Positions 37,139-46,338 of a stretch of 64,000 nucleotides of DNA are shown here, one piece after another. The notes under the pieces were generated by a model, which was not told where the DNA came from, did not search any database, and saw only the letters and a program-made list of their open reading frames with translations. This DNA is from an uncultured Prevotella sp. (GTDB lineage: Bacteria; Bacteroidota; Bacteroidia; Bacteroidales; Bacteroidaceae): NCBI GenBank assembly GCA_905234265.1, contig CAJOHJ010000003.1, forward strand, positions 62,001 to 126,000, given 5' to 3'. Made by a program: the position numbers and the translations under genes. Positions within the stretch are counted from its first letter, which is position 1. The number at the start of each line of letters is the position of its first letter.

Positions 37139-40123
37139 CTATTCCACGTCTTTTTGTAATTGTTTCACAACGCTTGTCGGACTCATCTTTATGTCTCCCA
37201 TGCTGGGATTTGACAAGTTCAGAAGCTTGCCGTTGAACAGAACCATCTCCAGAACCAGCAGGCCAACCATCGCGCTCCACAGGATGTAGTGCAAGACAGA
37301 CTCTCCGCTGATGGAGCGCACCTGATTGGTAACGTCGTCAAGGAGTCCGAACTTAGAACCCTTGAAACGGAATGACTTCTGTTTGAAAGTATAGTAAAGA
37401 GGCTCTATAAGAGTCGTCTTGATGTCGTTTTCCATGACTTCGTTTATCAGCTGGTTGTCGCTCTTCGAGCCACCGCGTCCATAGTCGGTGAAATGACATA
37501 TCAGCATGTAGACGATGCTGATGGCGGCAACGGCTCCGACAAACATAGACGGATATGCCCCGTTAATGTATTTCAGCAGCAAGATGGGAATCCAGGAAGT
37601 AGCAAATCCCAGCAGTCCCCAGAAGCACGAAAGCGTGAAACCGAAACCGCGGAAATAAGCACGCAGTGCCAGGATGATTGCCGTCATGCCTCCAACAGGC
37701 ACAGCTATCGTCTGCAATGGGTGTGCCAGCAGATATTCCTTTCCCTCATCGGAAATACCGAAGATCAGCAGCAAGGCAAGCCACACGACGCACATGCCGT
37801 AGAAAATCATGCGCCACCGCTTCTCCTTACCCATGGCACGCTTGTAGTTCAGGCGCACTTCCTGGTATTTAGAGGCTGTCTCCTGCTTGGCATTGCCATA
37901 GCGGCGATAGTACATCTGGTTCTGGTCCACCTGTCCCAGGGCCAGGATCCACTCTTCCAGCTTGCGCTCGTAACCATACTGCTCGGTGAATTCCTGATGC
38001 GGGTCTTCATGATAGAATGCCGACATCCACTGGCTCAGACAGCCGTGGCGCATGGCCTCAAGCAGTAGCGGGCGCTGCCCGGTGATGTCAATATTGGTGC
38101 CGTCGGTGAGTTCTGTTCCGTCGTCGAGCCTGTACTTTGGCACAGCTCCAAGAATGCGGCAATATCTGTAGGCAGCCGTACGCTGGTCGTAGGCTCCAAG
38201 GCGCTCACGGTTTTCCTCGCTCTTCATGTCGAAGCAAGCACGCGACTGCGACAACTGGTCGACCCATCCGTGCAGCTGTGCGAAATACACAAAGCGCCCG
38301 TTGGCATCGTAATAGTCCTTGATGCGTTCCAGGAAGGAAGCCTCGTCCAGCTGTTGCCAGTCCATAAGCTGCTGGGCCATTATCTCGCCCACCTTGTATG
38401 GGGTGTTGGCTTCGCGAAGGTCATAGGCAGCGTCGCGACAAATGTTGTATAGCACCTTATATCCCAGCGAGCGTGTCGACTTCTGTCCCTGCGTCATAAT
38501 GCGCAGTGCCTCGCAGGCCATAGCGTCCTCATGGCTGTACATCCATGAAAGCAGACGCCCGTCGCTAAGGCTCTCCCACTCGTCGTCGGTGCAGTCCTCA
38601 TATCCAAAGGCATGGACGATGTCGGCAGTGGTCGACGACTTGAAGCGCGAAATGAAAGGAATCTCGCGGTCTATCTCGTAGACTAATTTGAGAATGGCAA
38701 CGCGAGGGCTGAGAGCAGAATCCTTTGAGAAATAGCTGCGCAGCCTGTTGACATCTGTCTTTGTGTGCGACTCAAGATAGAGGAACAGCGGGTCGTTGGC
38801 ATTGGCTAATGCCAGTGCATATTCCTCCTGATAGCTTAACACTGAGACTGCAATGCTATGGACGTCGTCGCAGAGATTTCCCTTCAGGTCTTTGTAAGGA
38901 TATGTAGGCTCCATGACGTATACTGCAGCCATGAAGCCTGCGCGCTGGTCGACAGGATAGCGGTTGGTGACTATGTCCTTTACGACAGAGCACAACTTCA
39001 CGTTTCCACACTGCTCAAGCCATGTGGCAATGCGTCCGTTGTACAGGTAATTGATGCCCAGGCGCTCGTTGTCGATAAGCAGCGGTATGAGTTCATGCAC
39101 ATTGTCGGCCACCAAGTTCCTTTCCGGGTCGACGATGAAGCTTCTGTACTTCAGCAATGGCGACGAGATGTCGACTTTCACATCTTCTCCCTGGAACCAC
39201 TGCTCCACTTCGTCATATCCCCATCTGCTCTGCGGATTGACGGCTGTCAGTCCCTGGACAATCATCTTGACCCGCTCTGGCAGCTCGTTCATTCGCGGCA
39301 GACGGCCCTCATTCTTCTTGCGCATCATTACGCGCTCGTTCTGGCTCAGCGGATTTTCGCCGAGCCACAGCGTCATCAGCGTGATGCCAAGGGAGTAGAA
39401 GTCGGCAGCAGGTGTGATTTCCACCTCTCCGTCAATAACATCATTATACATTTCCGGAGCCGCATAGACGGGAGTGCGTGCCTGCGTAGTGCGATGCACA
39501 TGCTCGTCGGAAGACATAACGCTGGAAATGCCGAAATCGCCAAGTACGATTTCCTTATGGTCGGTGTCGCGGAAGAAGAAGTTGCCGGGCTTGATGTCCT
39601 TGTGTATGATGTTGTTGGTATGGCAGTATGCCAAGGCTCCGGCAGCCTGCAAGGCTATGCGGCGGAACTGGTTGAAGTTACCGTCAATGTCATAGTCGGC
39701 CAGCGTGCCTCCGCGGAGGTATTCCATCAGCTCATAGTCACGGTTCTTTCCGTCGACGTATGTCTTTCCGTAGTCAGAAATGCGCACCACCATCTCCATG
39801 TTGAAATTCTGGATGATGCGCATAAGGGTCTTCTTGATAGTAAAGTTGGGATAGTATATCTTGAGCACCATCTCGCCCTCGTCGCCCTCGACAAGAAACA
39901 CCTGTGCCTCGCCGGAAGTGTCGCTCAGGCACTTTATGCCACGATAGACTCTGCCTTTCAGTATAAAGTCGGTTGTGCTGTCTCCGCCGGCCGAGCCGTC
40001 AGTGCCGTTCATGCCTCCGGCACGCCTGGTAGTGAGGACGTCGTCCACCGGAGTGTTCAGCGGAGCCACCCTTATTGTAGAAGAAACATTTGTTTTCTCA
40101 GCGTTTCTGATGGTTGTGTCCAT
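37139..40123 (-). CDS. Ser/Thr protein kinase with C-terminal membrane domain
   Basis: 994 aa. Residues about 58-315 are a complete Hanks-type kinase: Lys88 in MVLKIYY, catalytic loop IIHKDIKPGNF (Asp176), DFG at 196-198, and the APE motif at 222-224. Thr-rich activation segment (HVHRTTQARTPVYAAPE). Residues about 320-765 are helical and unlike any family I recognise. Five membrane helices are predicted near 772-792, 805-823, 829-851, 859-878 and 944-963. It is anchored at its C-terminus with the kinase in the cytoplasm, opposite to PknB-type receptors that sense through PASTA domains. Confidence 0.92.
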   Translation of the reverse strand: MDTTIRNAEKTNVSSTIRVAPLNTPVDDVLTTRRAGGMNGTDGSAGGDSTTDFILKGRVYRGIKCLSDTSGEAQVFLVEGDEGEMVLKIYYPNFTIKKTLMRIIQNFNMEMVVRISDYGKTYVDGKNRDYELMEYLRGGTLADYDIDGNFNQFRRIALQAAGALAYCHTNNIIHKDIKPGNFFFRDTDHKEIVLGDFGISSVMSSDEHVHRTTQARTPVYAAPEMYNDVIDGEVEITPAADFYSLGITLMTLWLGENPLSQNERVMMRKKNEGRLPRMNELPERVKMIVQGLTAVNPQSRWGYDEVEQWFQGEDVKVDISSPLLKYRSFIVDPERNLVADNVHELIPLLIDNERLGINYLYNGRIATWLEQCGNVKLCSVVKDIVTNRYPVDQRAGFMAAVYVMEPTYPYKDLKGNLCDDVHSIAVSVLSYQEEYALALANANDPLFLYLESHTKTDVNRLRSYFSKDSALSPRVAILKLVYEIDREIPFISRFKSSTTADIVHAFGYEDCTDDEWESLSDGRLLSWMYSHEDAMACEALRIMTQGQKSTRSLGYKVLYNICRDAAYDLREANTPYKVGEIMAQQLMDWQQLDEASFLERIKDYYDANGRFVYFAQLHGWVDQLSQSRACFDMKSEENRERLGAYDQRTAAYRYCRILGAVPKYRLDDGTELTDGTNIDITGQRPLLLEAMRHGCLSQWMSAFYHEDPHQEFTEQYGYERKLEEWILALGQVDQNQMYYRRYGNAKQETASKYQEVRLNYKRAMGKEKRWRMIFYGMCVVWLALLLIFGISDEGKEYLLAHPLQTIAVPVGGMTAIILALRAYFRGFGFTLSCFWGLLGFATSWIPILLLKYINGAYPSMFVGAVAAISIVYMLICHFTDYGRGGSKSDNQLINEVMENDIKTTLIEPLYYTFKQKSFRFKGSKFGLLDDVTNQVRSISGESVLHYILWSAMVGLLVLEMVLFNGKLLNLSNPSMGDIKMSPTSVVKQLQKDVE

Positions 40124-40144
40124 AGCTTCTATGCTCCTTTACAT

Positions 40145-41107
40145 TTACTTGTCGTCTTTTATCTCGTCAGTGCTGTTCTTGCCCAGCACCACCCACTTGC
40201 CGCCCAGCTGTGGCTTTGCGCATCCGCAGGGGCTGCTGTGCATGGCATGCTTGAAATTGCAGACCCAGGCAAGGCGCACGCCTGCCGGCTTGGCAGCCAT
40301 GGCAAAGTTGCGGGCCTTCACTGGCGACTCCATCTTGGGGATGGCCATGTTGTCAAGAATGGCAGAAAGCATTTTCATCTTCACGGCCTTCTGCTCCTCC
40401 AGCTCTTCCTTGGTCATGCGCTTCGACTTCACCTCAGGGATGACTGGGTTGGGGACTCCCTCGTCCTTGGCAAGGAGCATCAGCACGCGCTCGCGGATTT
40501 TCTGTCCTGCCTGCTCGCGAATGATGTCGCGCTCGGAATTGTAGGGCAGTGCATTCTCCAGCTTTGCATAGTCCTGTACTATCTGCAGCAATTCCTGATA
40601 GTCGGGGTTCTTCTGCATTTCCTTGAAGAGTTTGCGTGCCTCCTCGGTCAGAGGGGTGCCGCACTTCTTGCAGAAGGCGAAGTCGTTCAGCGAGTGGCAT
40701 GTCGGACAAACCAGACCGCCGCGTGGGCTGCCGCACTCCGGGCAATATCCGGCTCCCTCCGTAAGATGGGCTCCGCAGAATGAGCAGACATCCTTGCGAA
40801 TGTAATGATGGCACTGCTCACAGAAGTCGGCATCGGGATCAAGCTCTGCTCCGCAATAAGGACATGCTGTCTTGCTGATGGGCTGGCCGCACTGCTCGCA
40901 AAACATTGCCTCCGGGTCGTTGATGGCACCACAATAGGGACACTTCTTGCCCATGGCCTGGGCGTTCAGTGTCCGTGTCTGCTGGACTGCTCCTGCATTG
41001 ACATTCTCTGAAGCTTCTTCTATGTTCAGGACGCGTTCACGGGTTGACTCGGGCTTGACGGTTCTTTCTGCCTGCCCTTCTCCGTATTGCGAAAAGTCGT
41101 TGTTCAT
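40145..41107 (-). CDS. Multi-zinc-ribbon protein, first gene of the signalling operon
   Basis: 320 aa from the ATG at 41105-41107. Eight CxxC pairs between about residues 50 and 145 (CPYC/CEQC, CPYC/CEQC, CSFC/CPEC, CPTC/CKKC) form four zinc ribbons in a row. A helical part and a C-terminal region with SSPCGCAKPQLGGKWVVLG follow. The N-terminal 45 residues are polar and rich in Ser, Thr and Glu, possible kinase targets. The frame is open upstream to 41431, but that stretch runs through a promoter, a terminator and the 21-base repeats, so it is not coding. 21 bases separate it from the kinase gene. Confidence 0.85.
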   Translation of the reverse strand: MNNDFSQYGEGQAERTVKPESTRERVLNIEEASENVNAGAVQQTRTLNAQAMGKKCPYCGAINDPEAMFCEQCGQPISKTACPYCGAELDPDADFCEQCHHYIRKDVCSFCGAHLTEGAGYCPECGSPRGGLVCPTCHSLNDFAFCKKCGTPLTEEARKLFKEMQKNPDYQELLQIVQDYAKLENALPYNSERDIIREQAGQKIRERVLMLLAKDEGVPNPVIPEVKSKRMTKEELEEQKAVKMKMLSAILDNMAIPKMESPVKARNFAMAAKPAGVRLAWVCNFKHAMHSSPCGCAKPQLGGKWVVLGKNSTDEIKDDK

Positions 41108-41141
41108 AACTGCAAATAGTCTATAGACCTCTAATTCCCTG

Positions 41142-41149
41142 CAAAAATA
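41142..41149 (-). promoter_or_regulatory. Promoter -7 element of the kinase operon
   Basis: Minus strand TATTTTTG (plus CAAAAATA), about 35 bases before the start of the zinc-ribbon gene. It lies just downstream of the terminator of the preceding operon, which supports independent transcription. Confidence 0.6.
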
Positions 41150-41169
41150 TAAAAAAAATGTGTTACAGT

Positions 41170-41204
41170 AAAAAAAAAGCACCGTAAATTTCTTTTTACG
41201 GTGC
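41170..41204 (-). terminator. Rho-independent terminator after the M13 peptidase gene
   Basis: Minus strand stem GCACCGTAAA / TTTACGGTGC (41195-41204 with 41179-41188) followed by nine T. Ends the pfp-GH25-ABC-F-M13 transcript and separates it from the kinase operon. Confidence 0.92.
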
Positions 41205-41240
41205 ATTTTATTAAAATTTTCTATACGTATCAGAGAAATA

Positions 41241-41341
41241 TCTCTGCGTGTTACGAAATTATCTCTGCGTGTTACGAAATTATCTCTGCGTGTTACGAAA
41301 TTATCTCTGCATGTTACGAAATTATCTCTGCATGTTACGGG
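41241..41341. repeat. Intergenic repeat array C (21-base family)
   Basis: GTTACG begins at 41250, 41271, 41292, 41313 and 41334, exact period 21. Linker TGCGT in the first units and TGCAT in the last two. It lies in the 3' untranslated part of the M13 peptidase message, between the stop and the terminator. Confidence 0.95.
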
Positions 41342-41351
41342 AACGCCCCTG

Positions 41352-43385
41352 TTACCAAAGTGGCAGGCGCTTGTCCTTGGGAAGATACATCTTGTCTTTG
41401 TCAGTGACTCCAAATGCCTCGTACCACGCATCGATGTGCGGCAGTGCGCCGTTCACACGCCAGCGGCCCAGAGAGTGAGGGTCGCTCTTGGTGCGATTGC
41501 GGATTTCGGCCTCGGTGATGTTGGCAGCCCACACGCCTGCATAGGCGAGGAAGAAACGTTGGTCGGCAGTCAGCCCGTTGACCGTGGACAGGCTCTTGCC
41601 CTTTATTGCACGCTTGTAGGCATGCCATGCCACCTGCAGACCGCCGTGGTCGGCAAGGTTTTCGCCGAGTGTCAGACGGCCGTTGGCCTTAAGGTCGGGC
41701 AGAACGCTGATTTCAGAGAAGAAATCGGCATAGCGGTCGGTACGTTCCTTGAAGTTTGCAGCGTCGGCAGCCGTCCACCAGTCGTGCATGTTGCCGTCCT
41801 TGTCGTATTGGCGGCCCTGGTCGTCGAAACCGTGGGTCATCTCGTGTCCTATGACGACGCCGATGGCTCCATAGTTAAAGGCTTCGTCGGCATCGGGGTC
41901 GAAGAATGGCTTCTGCAAGATGCCGGCAGGGAAACATATCTCATTGGTGGTCGGATTGTAATAGGCATTGACGGTCTGTGGCGTCATGTACCAGTCGTCG
42001 CGGTCGACAGGCTTGCCGGCACAATGCTCTATGCGCCAAGCCACATGGAAACGGTTGCAGGCCAGAATGTTCTCATAGTATGACAATGAAGGGTCGATGG
42101 TCAGTGCTGTCATGTCCGTCCACTTGTCAGGATAGCCGATTTTCACGTAGAACGTGTTCAGCTTCAGCAGGGCGTTGACCTTGGTAGAGTCGTCCATCCA
42201 GTCTTGCGCTGCGATGCGCTCGCCAAGGGCTATGCGCAGGTTTTCAACAAGAGCCTTCATCTGCACTTTTGAGGATGCCGGGAAATACTTGCCCACATAG
42301 ATGCGGCCCAGGGCTTCGCCGAGATGGCTCTGTATCTGCATGGTGGAACGGCGCCACAGCGGATGGTCCTCCTGACGGCCGGAGAAAATCTTGCCGTAGA
42401 ATTCGAAGTTTGCCTTGCGGACGGCATCGTTAAGATAGCCTGTAGAGCCGTCGATGATACCCCACTCCATGACGTCGCGGAACTGGCTGACACTCATGTC
42501 GGCAAACAGCTTGTCGGCAGCAGCCATGAACTCCGGCTGTCCGACGACCATCTGCTGAATGAGACTGGCACCTACGCCGAGGGCAGCCATCTGACGCTGC
42601 AGCTGGAAGTGAGGACACATGGCGTCAAACTCGGCAAGCGTCATCTTGTTGTAGTTTGCCACCGGGTCGCGCAGCTCCGTAGACGACTTGGAGGCCTTGG
42701 CAAGGGCCGTCTCTACGGAGAGAATGTTCTGCATCTTCTTCGTAGCAGCCTTCTTGGAGAAGCCATAGAGCTGGAACATGCGGACGATATGCTGCTTGTA
42801 GGCTTCGCGAATGCGGGTCGTGGGCTTGTCGGTTTCCACGTAATAGTCTTTCTCACCGAGCGTCAGTCCGCCCTGGCGGATGTTGAGAATGTTCTGCTCG
42901 GCATTTCTCTCGTCGGCACCGAAGGAAGCATAGAAGAACTGCTGCTCGCCGTAGGGCAGCATTTCCAGCTGCTGCCCGAAGAGTTGCTCCTTGGTGGTCT
43001 GCTTCTCCAGCGACTCAATAATCCGCATGACAGGGCGCAGACCGTCCTGTTCCCTGCGGGCTGAGTCCATAGCCAGCTTGTACAGGTCGCTGAGCTTCTG
43101 CTCGACGGTTCCTGTCTGGTAAGTGCCTTGCAGCAGTTCCTGCAGGATGCCGTTGACGCGCTTGTTGTTGTCTTCGGCAAGCTGCTCAAAGGTTCCGTAG
43201 CGCGAATAGGCAGAGGGCAGCGGATTGCTCTTCATCCAGCCGCCACAGGCATACTGGAAGAAATCGTCGGCAGGACGGACGCTGCTGTCGATATTGCCAA
43301 AACTCACTCCTACTTGTTTTTCTGATTGCGAAAATAACATGACCGGTGATACCGCCATAATTGCAATAATTAATAATTTCTTCAT
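41352..43385 (-). CDS. pepO: Exported M13 family zinc metallopeptidase
   Basis: Neprilysin-like peptidase for short peptides. 677 aa with a signal peptide (1 to about 20, ending MLFSQ). Zinc site HEMTH in VVIGHEMTHGFDDQGRQYDKDGN and the third ligand Glu in LGENLADHGG. Also NAYYNPTTNEICFPAGILQ, the substrate strand with NAYY. C-terminal PHSLGRWRVNGALPH and a tryptophan end (LPLW) as in the family. Last gene of a four-gene operon, 10 bases after the ABC-F gene. Confidence 0.95.
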   Translation of the reverse strand: MKKLLIIAIMAVSPVMLFSQSEKQVGVSFGNIDSSVRPADDFFQYACGGWMKSNPLPSAYSRYGTFEQLAEDNNKRVNGILQELLQGTYQTGTVEQKLSDLYKLAMDSARREQDGLRPVMRIIESLEKQTTKEQLFGQQLEMLPYGEQQFFYASFGADERNAEQNILNIRQGGLTLGEKDYYVETDKPTTRIREAYKQHIVRMFQLYGFSKKAATKKMQNILSVETALAKASKSSTELRDPVANYNKMTLAEFDAMCPHFQLQRQMAALGVGASLIQQMVVGQPEFMAAADKLFADMSVSQFRDVMEWGIIDGSTGYLNDAVRKANFEFYGKIFSGRQEDHPLWRRSTMQIQSHLGEALGRIYVGKYFPASSKVQMKALVENLRIALGERIAAQDWMDDSTKVNALLKLNTFYVKIGYPDKWTDMTALTIDPSLSYYENILACNRFHVAWRIEHCAGKPVDRDDWYMTPQTVNAYYNPTTNEICFPAGILQKPFFDPDADEAFNYGAIGVVIGHEMTHGFDDQGRQYDKDGNMHDWWTAADAANFKERTDRYADFFSEISVLPDLKANGRLTLGENLADHGGLQVAWHAYKRAIKGKSLSTVNGLTADQRFFLAYAGVWAANITEAEIRNRTKSDPHSLGRWRVNGALPHIDAWYEAFGVTDKDKMYLPKDKRLPLW

Positions 43386-43395
43386 CCTTGTTTTA

Positions 43396-45411
43396 TTAGT
43401 TGTTTTCTTCGTATAATTGTTCTATTTCTTCCGACAACTGCTCCCAGTGTTTCATCTCTGCGTCAAGCAGGTCCTTCAAGCCCATGTATTTGTTCACCAA
43501 TTCCATATTCGACGCATTTTCAGGCTCATAGAGCTTTTCGTCTAATTGCTTTATGTCCTGCTCCAGGTCGCTGATCTTGTTCTCTGAGGCTTCCAGCTCT
43601 TTCTCTTTTTTGCGGATTTGATTGTGCAAGGCACGAGAGGCTGAGAATTTTGCCGCTGCCGAAGGGCGATCCGCAGACTTCTGCCTGTCATTGGCCTTGG
43701 AGACTTCAGCATGCGCTGCCGGCTTAAGGGATGCGGCCGCGTCTGTCTGTGAAAAATTGCTCAGATAGTCGTAGATGCCTCCGATATGCTCACTGACACG
43801 TCCGTCGGCAAAGGAGTACACTTTGTCGACAAGCCCGTCAAGGAACTCGCGGTCGTGGGAAACTATGATTGCCGTGCCGTCGTAGGCCTTGATGGCTGCC
43901 TTTAGCACGTCTTTGGAAGCCATGTCAAGATGGTTGGTTGGCTCGTCAAGGATAAGCATGTTCACAGGCTCAAGCAGCAGCCTTATCATCGCAAGACGGC
44001 TACGCTCGCCGCCGCTAAGCACTTTCACTTTTTTGTCGATGGCCTCACCGCCAAACATGAATGCACCGAGTATGTCTCTGATTTTCAGACGGATTTCGCC
44101 TTTGGCTACACGGTCAATGGTATCAAAGACTGTCAAGTCGTCGTCAAGCAACTGGGCCTGGTTCTGAGCAAAATAGCCTATCTGGACATTATGCCCTATC
44201 TTCAGCGTGCCGTCGAAGGGAATCTGCCCCATGATGCACTTGACAAGGGTTGACTTTCCCTCGCCGTTCCTGCCTACAAAAGCAACTTTCTCGCCTCGCT
44301 TAATGGTGAGGTTTACGTGCTGGAAGACAAGCAGTTCGTCTGTGCTGCCATCGGAAACGGGCGGTTTGTCTGACGGTGCGCCTGCACCATGCAAGGGATA
44401 TGCCTTCCTGACGTCGTCGCAGATTACCGGATAGTCGCCACTCCTTGAACAGGGAGGAAAACGCAGATGCAGGCTTGAGTTGTCAACCTCGTCAACCTCG
44501 ATGGGTTCTATCTTTTCCAGCTGGCGTATCTTCTGCTGCACCTGGACGGCCTTGGTGGCCTGATAGCGGAAGCGCTCAATGAACTGGCGCATCTCGCTGA
44601 TTTCACGCTGCTGGTTTTCGTAGGCACGCAGCTGTTGCTCACGGCGTTCGCGACGCAGCTGGACGTATTCGTCGTACTTTACCTTATAGTCAATGATGTG
44701 GCCACAGGAAATTTCCAAGGTCCGGTTACACACATTATTAATAAATGCACGGTCATGGCTGACGATGATTACGGCACTTGGCGACTGGCACAAGAAACGC
44801 TCTAACCACTGAATGGACTCTATGTCCAAATGGTTGGTAGGCTCGTCAAGAAGCAGCACATCAGGCCGCTGCAGCAGAAGCTTGGCTAATTCAATTCGCA
44901 TACGCCATCCGCCGCTGAATTCTGACGTGGGACGGTCAAAATCGGCCTTCTTGAAGCCTAAGCCTATCAGCGTGCGCTCCATGAGAGCCTCTGGATTGTC
45001 GGAAGACATCATGAGAAATTTTTCATGCTCAAAGGTGTATCTTTCCACCAGTTGCATGTATTCTTCCGACTCGTAGTCTTCGCGCTCTGACATCTGCTTC
45101 TCCAGACTGCTGACAAGCTGTTGCTGGCGAGTTACATCGCTGAAGGCCTTACGCACCTCGTCGCGCAGGGTGGTATCATCCTGGAGTATCATCACCTGAG
45201 GCAAATAGCCTATTGTTGCCCCATTGTTGGCATTGACGCTGCCGGCAGTCGGCATCTGCTGCCTACAAAGTATTTTCAGCAGTGTACTCTTGCCGGCGCC
45301 ATTCTTGCCGACCAGGGAAATTCTGTCGTGCTGGTTGACGACAAAACTGGCTTCTGTGAACAGGGGCTTCGTGCCGAACTCTACCTTCAGCCCTTCTACT
45401 GATATCAACAT
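43396..45411 (-). CDS. ABC-F family ATPase
   Basis: 671 aa, cytoplasmic, no membrane segments. Two nucleotide-binding domains: Walker A VGKNGAGKSTLLKIL and VGRNGEGKSTLVKCI; signatures FSGGWRMRIELAKLL and LSGGERSRLAMIRLL; Walker B LLLDEPTNHLD and LILDEPTNHLD. The linker between them (ENQQREISEMRQFIERFRYQATKAVQVQ) is the charged P-site tRNA motif, and a C-terminal coiled coil follows. ABC-F proteins of this shape act on the ribosome (Uup/YheS-like). A resistance role is not indicated. Confidence 0.93.
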   Translation of the reverse strand: MLISVEGLKVEFGTKPLFTEASFVVNQHDRISLVGKNGAGKSTLLKILCRQQMPTAGSVNANNGATIGYLPQVMILQDDTTLRDEVRKAFSDVTRQQQLVSSLEKQMSEREDYESEEYMQLVERYTFEHEKFLMMSSDNPEALMERTLIGLGFKKADFDRPTSEFSGGWRMRIELAKLLLQRPDVLLLDEPTNHLDIESIQWLERFLCQSPSAVIIVSHDRAFINNVCNRTLEISCGHIIDYKVKYDEYVQLRRERREQQLRAYENQQREISEMRQFIERFRYQATKAVQVQQKIRQLEKIEPIEVDEVDNSSLHLRFPPCSRSGDYPVICDDVRKAYPLHGAGAPSDKPPVSDGSTDELLVFQHVNLTIKRGEKVAFVGRNGEGKSTLVKCIMGQIPFDGTLKIGHNVQIGYFAQNQAQLLDDDLTVFDTIDRVAKGEIRLKIRDILGAFMFGGEAIDKKVKVLSGGERSRLAMIRLLLEPVNMLILDEPTNHLDMASKDVLKAAIKAYDGTAIIVSHDREFLDGLVDKVYSFADGRVSEHIGGIYDYLSNFSQTDAAASLKPAAHAEVSKANDRQKSADRPSAAAKFSASRALHNQIRKKEKELEASENKISDLEQDIKQLDEKLYEPENASNMELVNKYMGLKDLLDAEMKHWEQLSEEIEQLYEENN

Positions 45412-45437
45412 GACTGTATATCCAATCTAAATCGTTC

Positions 45438-46328
45438 TTAATTTGAATATGCATCTTCGCCTATCTGCTCCAGTCCGCCAAGGGTCAGCTTCCGCAGGTC
45501 GTAAAATGAACCGTTGTAGATGTCAAAGTCTACAGTTCCCTTGATACCTGGCAGACGCCCGGCATCGGTATGCTGCCAGAACTTCCAGGGACCGGTATAC
45601 TCAACCTCGTTGACATAATAATGCGCAATCCAATAAGGATACTCATCAAAGACCGGGTCGCTCAGATAGCGCGTCTTAAATTTATAATATGTATATAGAA
45701 TAGGTTTTACCCCATAGTGTTTCTCTACAATGTCAAGCCATTCCAGAACACTTTGCTTGAATTCTTCGTCTGACTGGCTCTTCGGCTTGTGTTCGACGTC
45801 GAGGACAGGAGGCAGGTCGCCGTTTTCCAGCTTTACGGTCTTAATGAAGAAAGCGGCCTGGTCCTTGGCAGCTGAGCGAGTGCCATAGAAATGATAGGCT
45901 CCGCGCGTAAAACCATGCTCACGGGCCTGATAGAAGTTGTTCTTGAAATTCTCGTCTATCTTCGTGGCACCTTCCGTGGCCTTTATCATGATGAAACGCA
46001 CTGGGAACTTGTCGATAAGCCCATTGTCTTTCAGTTCCTGCCAGTCGATGTCGCCCTGGTGATGACTGATGTCTATGCCATGAATTTCATAGCCTTCGGG
46101 ATAGCTGATGTCTCCATACAAAGCACGCCACCGGAAGCCGAAAGGCCCCACAAAAATGTAATAAAAGAAATATACGTATCCTGCAACTATCGCCAGACCG
46201 CCAAGCCACCATGCCCAGCCGGGAGCGCGTTGCAGAATACGGATAAAAACATTCGGACGCCTATGTGGCACAATGCTTGTTCGGCGTCCGGATGTTGTTG
46301 TTTTACGTTTTGACCGTTTTTCAGTCAT
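45438..46328 (-). CDS. Membrane-anchored GH25 muramidase
   Basis: 296 aa. A basic N-terminus (KRSKRKTTTSGRR), one membrane helix (about 37-60, WWLGGLAIVAGYVYFFYYIFV), then a GH25 lysozyme domain: HGIDISHHQGDIDWQELK with the first acidic residue, FIMIKATEGATKID, GAYHFYGTRSAAKDQAAFFI, and LPPVLDVEHKP with the catalytic acidic pair. Should cleave the glycan strands of peptidoglycan from the periplasmic face. It lies 10 bases after pfp. Confidence 0.9.
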   Translation of the reverse strand: MTEKRSKRKTTTSGRRTSIVPHRRPNVFIRILQRAPGWAWWLGGLAIVAGYVYFFYYIFVGPFGFRWRALYGDISYPEGYEIHGIDISHHQGDIDWQELKDNGLIDKFPVRFIMIKATEGATKIDENFKNNFYQAREHGFTRGAYHFYGTRSAAKDQAAFFIKTVKLENGDLPPVLDVEHKPKSQSDEEFKQSVLEWLDIVEKHYGVKPILYTYYKFKTRYLSDPVFDEYPYWIAHYYVNEVEYTGPWKFWQHTDAGRLPGIKGTVDFDIYNGSFYDLRKLTLGGLEQIGEDAYSN

Positions 46329-46338
46329 CAGCAGTTTA

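Noticed and set aside
38858..40783. 641-codon open frame on the plus strand opposite the kinase and zinc-ribbon genes
   Set aside because: No recognisable motif, low-complexity composition, and the minus-strand genes have intact catalytic motifs.
41108..41431. N-terminal extension of the zinc-ribbon protein by 108 codons
   Set aside because: The extra frame crosses the 21-base repeats, a strong terminator and a promoter; the repeated NFVTRRD peptide is only the translation of the repeat.
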